DNA from: Leishmania donovani
Taxonomy: Eukaryota; Euglenozoa; Kinetoplastea; Trypanosomatida; Trypanosomatidae
Assembly (NCBI RefSeq): GCF_000227135.1
Contig: NC_018253.1
Span: forward strand, 766,762-830,761
Direction of reading: 5' to 3'
Length of the DNA stretch: 64,000 nt
In this document: in pieces, positions 60,280 to 64,000 of the stretch
How the letters are laid out: every line of letters begins with the position of its first letter
How positions within the stretch are numbered: the stretch's first letter is position 1
Made by a program: the position numbers and the translations under genes
Notes under the pieces: generated by a model
Database searches by the model: none
What the model was told of the DNA's origin: nothing
The model's input: only the letters and a program-made list of their open reading frames with translations

Positions 60280-61047
60280 ATGCCCACCTCGGCCCCTCTC
60301 TCGAAAAGCTCGTCGCCTCCGAAGCAGCAGCGGAATGCGGCGGCGGCGAAGCGCGGCGCAACTGTGACGGGCAAGCCCAAGTCCACCTCGACGCTGACGT
60401 CGCACAAAGACCCTGTCATCTACCACGGCTCTGTCATTTTGAACAACCTTCCGGTAAACTACAAGAAGGTGTACAATCACACTGTGCGCCGCTTCTTCTC
60501 ATCGGCGCAGCAGCAGCACATAAAGGACGTACGGCTGATCGAGGAGATCGGCAACGCAACACTGTGTGTTGAGGTGGATAGCAAGGCCACCGCGCAGCTC
60601 TTCTTCCGCCAGCTGCAGAACCGCAAGGTGTACGGCCGGCGCTGGAAGGTGCAGTACGTCCCCACATCAGCGACGGAGTGCAGCCATGAGGCGTGCCTGG
60701 TCGACTGCTTCCTGGTACCGCCGGCCTCGAAAAACTTGGCGGAGCGTGCGCTAAGCGGCATTCCTGGACTTCTTTCCTTCATAGACACACCAGATGAACC
60801 TCTGCCGGCGACCGCAGCTGCAGCCGCGTCCGAGCCGTCGCCTATTCAAGATGCTGACAACGATAGTGACGCCGATGGCGGCGAGTGGGACCCCTACCAA
60901 GGTCAGCAGCATCACAGGCTTCTTGTTTCGTTCGCAGACGAGGGCAGTGCGCTGCATGCACGCGCCGTGCTGTCGGGGCGCCTGGTAGGGACGTCTGGCG
61001 TGCGTATGTTCCTGGAGTGCCGTCATGACGGTGGTGCGGCTCAGTAG
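60280..61047 (+). CDS. Small RRM-like RNA-binding protein (tentative)
   Basis: The 255-aa product has a basic, Ser/Lys-rich N-terminus (1-45) and then a domain at about 50-128 with RRM-like layout. SVILNNLPVNY resembles RNP2 on a first beta strand. A helix follows, then NATLCVEVDSKATAQLFF resembling a degenerate RNP1 with the second helix, and GRRWKVQYV fits a last strand. A second RRM-like segment may lie at 210-248 (HRLLVSFADEGSALHARAVLSG...RMFLE), interrupted by an acidic loop at 185-205. Typical RNP1 aromatic residues are missing, so RNA binding is not assured. RRM proteins are the main post-transcriptional regulators in trypanosomatids, but no orthologue is recognised. Confidence 0.65.
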   Translation: MPTSAPLSKSSSPPKQQRNAAAAKRGATVTGKPKSTSTLTSHKDPVIYHGSVILNNLPVNYKKVYNHTVRRFFSSAQQQHIKDVRLIEEIGNATLCVEVDSKATAQLFFRQLQNRKVYGRRWKVQYVPTSATECSHEACLVDCFLVPPASKNLAERALSGIPGLLSFIDTPDEPLPATAAAAASEPSPIQDADNDSDADGGEWDPYQGQQHHRLLVSFADEGSALHARAVLSGRLVGTSGVRMFLECRHDGGAAQ

Positions 61048-61981
61048 TCGAAGAGCCTGGGAGGGCAGGATCAGGTGACACTCCGTACACTGCCGCGACA
61101 GGTAGGGCAGATGCGAGTGGGAGAGAGCCCACAAGAGGCGAAATGCTGCTGGGGGATCGAGGATGAGAAAGCTAGGCGTGCACGAATCCATGGGGCGCCT
61201 TGGAGACGCTCTCCTCATCACCGCTTGCTAGCCATCGCACTCCGGCCTACCCTTTTTCGCTAATCTTTATTCTGTGTCCTCGGCTCACACTCCTGTGGTA
61301 CCACTGCCTCGTTCTTTGTGTGCACGTGCGTTTGCGGTGTTGTGGTGGTGGCGGTTTGGCGATGCTGTGTGCTGTGATTCCCTTCAGAAGGGATGAAGCC
61401 CGTGATGATTGCAGTCGACTGCCCTGGTCTCTCAGTCTCTGCTTCTACGCTTACGTCACTTGACCTACGTAGCTCGCAGAGGTGTATGCGAATGCGAGAG
61501 CGCGTGCCTGTGCTGTGCGTGTGCGCTAGTGTGTGTGCGTGTGTGTGTGTGTGCCGCTTAAGAGAGTAACTCCATCCACGTGTGCCATGGATAAAGACAA
61601 AGAAAGGGTCACACAAAGATCTGCACTACCTGTCCGGTTGTGGGGGCGGCGATGTGCGCTCGCTGTCTTACAAGTGCGCGATGTGTTCACGCTAAGACCC
61701 CCTCCCCCCATTTACGTGTGTGTCTCTCTGGCGCTCCACAATGCAGCGCTTGCTCGCCTTCGCGCCACATCGACGGTGCTCCTCTCCTCTGTCGTATACA
61801 TCTTCGTCCCAATCCAAACTCACCGCCACCTGAATCTGGCTTCTTTCTCCATGTCGCACGAGGGGACCCACAGCCGCCTTGGACCCGCTTGCACACGCAC
61901 ACACGCGCACAGGCAGGTCATACCCCTTCCCCCTACGCACAAACGCACGCGCAGTGCGTGGCGCTCGTACGCCGTTTGGAC
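61048..61981 (+). other. Intergenic region, UTR sequence only
   Basis: About 0.9 kb without a supported gene, with TG repeats near 61525-61552 and C/T-rich sequence at 61775-61860. An AG at 61861-61862 is a plausible acceptor for the gene at 61982. Confidence 0.65.
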
Positions 61982-62323
61982 ATGTCGCGCAACACGAAGG
62001 AGTTCAACAAGCAGGCCGACCGGTTTGTGGAGGAGTACAAGGAGCAGCGCATCGCCTTGGAGCAGTGCCTGCGATCCCGTATCAACGATGACATCAACTT
62101 TGTGTGCCAGCGGCAGAAGTCCGCCTACCTCGAGGGCATCGCCAAAATCTTCTGCAAGAGGGAGTACGACGCTGGTGTGGTGTGCCAGAGGGCGGCAGGC
62201 GACCAGTGGGCCTCAGACTGTTTCAAGGAAAACGTGGCGTTTGGCCAGTGCACTGACCGCGTCCTGAAACAGTTGTACGTGTACAATCTGGAGCACAACA
62301 AGAAGAACCCTGGCGCCAACTGA
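61982..62323 (+). CDS. Twin CX9C (CHCH-domain) mitochondrial-type protein
   Basis: The 113-aa product has six cysteines. C58-X9-C68, an 11-residue linker and C80-X9-C90 form a textbook twin-CX9C CHCH helical hairpin; C29-X12-C42 adds a third, irregular pair in an N-terminal helix. CHCH proteins are usually imported into the mitochondrial intermembrane space by the Mia40/Erv1 oxidation route and act in respiratory-complex assembly, as complex I/IV subunits, or in lipid and metal handling. There is no cleavable presequence, as usual for this class. Start: the ATG opens a compact, charged helical protein right after the spacer; the frame is also open upstream (to about 61640) but with spacer-like composition. 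The specific family member cannot be named from sequence alone. Confidence 0.8.
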   Translation: MSRNTKEFNKQADRFVEEYKEQRIALEQCLRSRINDDINFVCQRQKSAYLEGIAKIFCKREYDAGVVCQRAAGDQWASDCFKENVAFGQCTDRVLKQLYVYNLEHNKKNPGAN

Positions 62324-63501
62324 CGGCCTCGCAGATCCACCAAGAAGGGGTGGAGGGGAGGCGAGGGCGAACGGTGACTTCGCTTCCCCACGCCACTCCT
62401 GCCCTTCTTGCACCCACGCTACGAGAAGAGGCGGCGGTGTGCCCCGAATCATGCGCAAAGCAAGAGGACCCGCTCCCCCTCCCCCACCCAGTGCGAGAGC
62501 GGAACGTGAGGCTCTCTCTCATGCACCTCGTCACGGCCTGTTCAAGGAGAGCGCGCTCCCTGGCTGTGCGCGCGCGTGTGCGTACTTGCGCAGCTTCCAT
62601 TCCTCTTTTGTTTGGTGTTGTGTGCGCCCATCGGCCCTGATGGTGCTTCGCTGAGAGTGAGCTCTGATCACAGCAGGTGCGCTTTACGGGAATGTGCGGA
62701 CTCACTTGGTTGCCGTCCTTCATCCAGGAGGAAGGGGGCGAGCGCTTAGGTTGGTGAGCCAGAGCGTGCGCGTCGCGAGTCTGTGCTCTCCCGTGTGCCC
62801 ACGTTGCTCGCTCTCTCGCTCGTGGGTGTACGGGAGGAGGACGAGGAGTACCTGATGGGGGAGGGGGCTCAGCTGCGGCTCAGTGCAGGATGCGCCACGC
62901 CATCACACACACACACACATATACCAGGGCATATGCGCCTCGACGACTAAAAAAGAAGGAGGACAGTGATGGCTCCAGTAGCTGTCAGCGTCGAGGCCTC
63001 CACCTCCCCGATCACGGCCCCCACCCGCGCGCTCGCGATCACGGGATCGGCTAGAGCAGTCGCGCAACGGTACACTGGCAAAGATACGTTGTGGCGGCTG
63101 CGATGCCGATCGAGCACAAGTATCTCTCTGAAAGGAGGACGGGACGAGGCAGCTTGCGTGTCGGATGATGGCGCCCCATTGGGCGCGTTCAGAGCCCTGC
63201 CCGTTTTCTGTGCTTTCTCTTCTGTGGGTGGTCACTGCCGCTCTCTCTCAGCCCCTTTCGTGTACGCAGCTGCTTGCTGGCCCACCTCTGCACAGATTGG
63301 CACCGCCATCGCCCGCCTCGTTTTACCACTCCCCAACCCTTCTGCTTCACCATACCCTCTTCACTGTCACGCACGCTCCGAACATGCAAACGCCTACGCG
63401 TACACAGGCCACACACACACACACACACATGCACACGTGGTGCTTGACGTGCCTTGATTTCGTCAAACTTACACGTGAGGCTCAGCACCATCGCAGTCTC
63501 G
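62324..63501 (+). other. Intergenic region, UTR sequence only
   Basis: About 1.2 kb with no supported gene. It includes CA repeats (62906-62920, 63412-63428) and C/T-rich sequence at 63215-63370. A possible acceptor AG is at 63406-63407. An ATG at 63429, out of frame with the next gene, would give an overlapping upstream frame if that acceptor is used. Confidence 0.6.
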
Positions 63502-64000
63502 ATGAGCGGGTCGCTGGAATTACCGTCGCCACCGGCGGCGACGTTAGCGGAGGGTGGCGTGAGTGCTACCTTGTACCTGACAGCGCAGCGGTGGCGCTCG
63601 TACCTCCTGGAGCACTCCGTGGTATTCCGTCGGCTGCAGGAGGAGCGTGAGCGGGGGTGGAGATCGTCAGCATTGGATGAGTGGTATGCGCGACGGCAGG
63701 CAGACACGACGCGCTCGTCGGCAGCTGGCGCCACCGTCGCCAGCCCCTCTCGGTCCGCATCCGAACTGGCGGTGAAGCGCGGGACTCAAGTAGGTGAGGG
63801 CACCACGGCTTTCGTGAATGCGGACGTGACAGTTCTGGCCGAGCGCTATCGACAGCATGCGCGGCGCATCACCCAGCACGCGGCAAGCGCCTTCTTCAGG
63901 GCTGCCCCAAAGGTGAATTCGTCTGAAAGCAGCCATGCTGACGAGAAACCTGTGTCGCCTGCGCCGCTGTTTTTAGATCTCGGCTGCGCGCCGGGCGGCG
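63502..64000 (+). CDS. FtsJ/RrmJ-like RNA methyltransferase, 5' part (runs off the window)
   Basis: The frame opens at the ATG at 63502, the first ATG after an in-frame stop at 63445-63447, and stays open to the window end (166 codons). Residues 1-154 are helical and basic (QRWRSYLLEHSVVFRRLQEE and ERYRQHARRITQHAASAFFR). The last residues, PLFLDLGCAPGG (155-166), are the SAM-binding motif I in the form typical of FtsJ/RrmJ-type 2'-O-ribose methyltransferases. The rest, including the K-D-K-E tetrad, lies beyond the window, so the substrate (rRNA, tRNA or mRNA cap) cannot be judged. Third-position G/C bias agrees with a genuine gene. Confidence 0.7.
   Translation, partial: MSGSLELPSPPAATLAEGGVSATLYLTAQRWRSYLLEHSVVFRRLQEERERGWRSSALDEWYARRQADTTRSSAAGATVASPSRSASELAVKRGTQVGEGTTAFVNADVTVLAERYRQHARRITQHAASAFFRAAPKVNSSESSHADEKPVSPAPLFLDLGCAPGG

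Noticed and set aside
1..64000. CRISPR array, bacterial operon or integrated-phage content
   Set aside because: No regular spacer-repeat array, no ribosome-binding sites and no phage genes; gene structure is clearly trypanosomatid.

Overview
The window looks like a trypanosomatid nuclear chromosome, most probably Leishmania (subgenus Leishmania). All 12 supported protein genes lie on the + strand and none needs an intron. Coding regions are GC-rich with long low-complexity (Ala, Ser, Gln, His) stretches. Genes are separated by 0.6-6.7 kb of T/C-rich sequence with polypyrimidine tracts and downstream AG dinucleotides, as expected for trans-splicing of a polycistronic unit, and there are three SIDER2-like degenerate retroposons. 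The species cannot be fixed from the sequence alone; Leptomonas or Crithidia are less likely alternatives. Three N-runs show this is a draft assembly.

Layout. 912-2018: PQ-loop membrane protein (SLC66A2-like). 3359-6040: unknown 893-aa protein with coiled-coil-like ends. 8591-11908: pseudokinase starting Met-Gly-Cys (predicted dual acylation). 13180-17247: Ulp1/SENP-type SUMO protease. 17.4-25.3 kb: accessory island with three SIDER2-like elements and one copy of an unnamed repeat. It lies around and between two diverged paralogues, 20475-21425 and 25685-26464, that look like the DUF4050/Gag1-like clamp family; the second has no ATG. 30138-33188: PPP-family Ser/Thr phosphatase. 33.2-39.8 kb: long gene-free region with two more copies of the unnamed repeat and two assembly gaps. 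39856-45162: CAMK-like protein kinase with a huge activation segment. 47364-59663: giant (4099 aa) STE-like pseudokinase. 60280-61047: small RRM-like protein. 61982-62323: twin-CX9C (CHCH) mitochondrial-type protein. 63502 to the end: 5' part of an FtsJ/RrmJ-type RNA methyltransferase.

Functional picture. Four of the 12 genes are kinase-fold or phosphatase proteins. These four and the SUMO protease all carry large insertions at loops inside the catalytic fold. Three proteins (8591, 20475 and, if the ACG start is accepted, 25685) begin with N-myristoylation signals. Trypanosomatid gene neighbours are usually co-transcribed without sharing a pathway, so the signalling bias may be chance. The most unusual items are the apparent ATG-to-ACG change at the start of the second paralogue, the two pseudokinases with split folds, the near-identical SIDER2 pair, and a repeat that coincides with every assembly gap.
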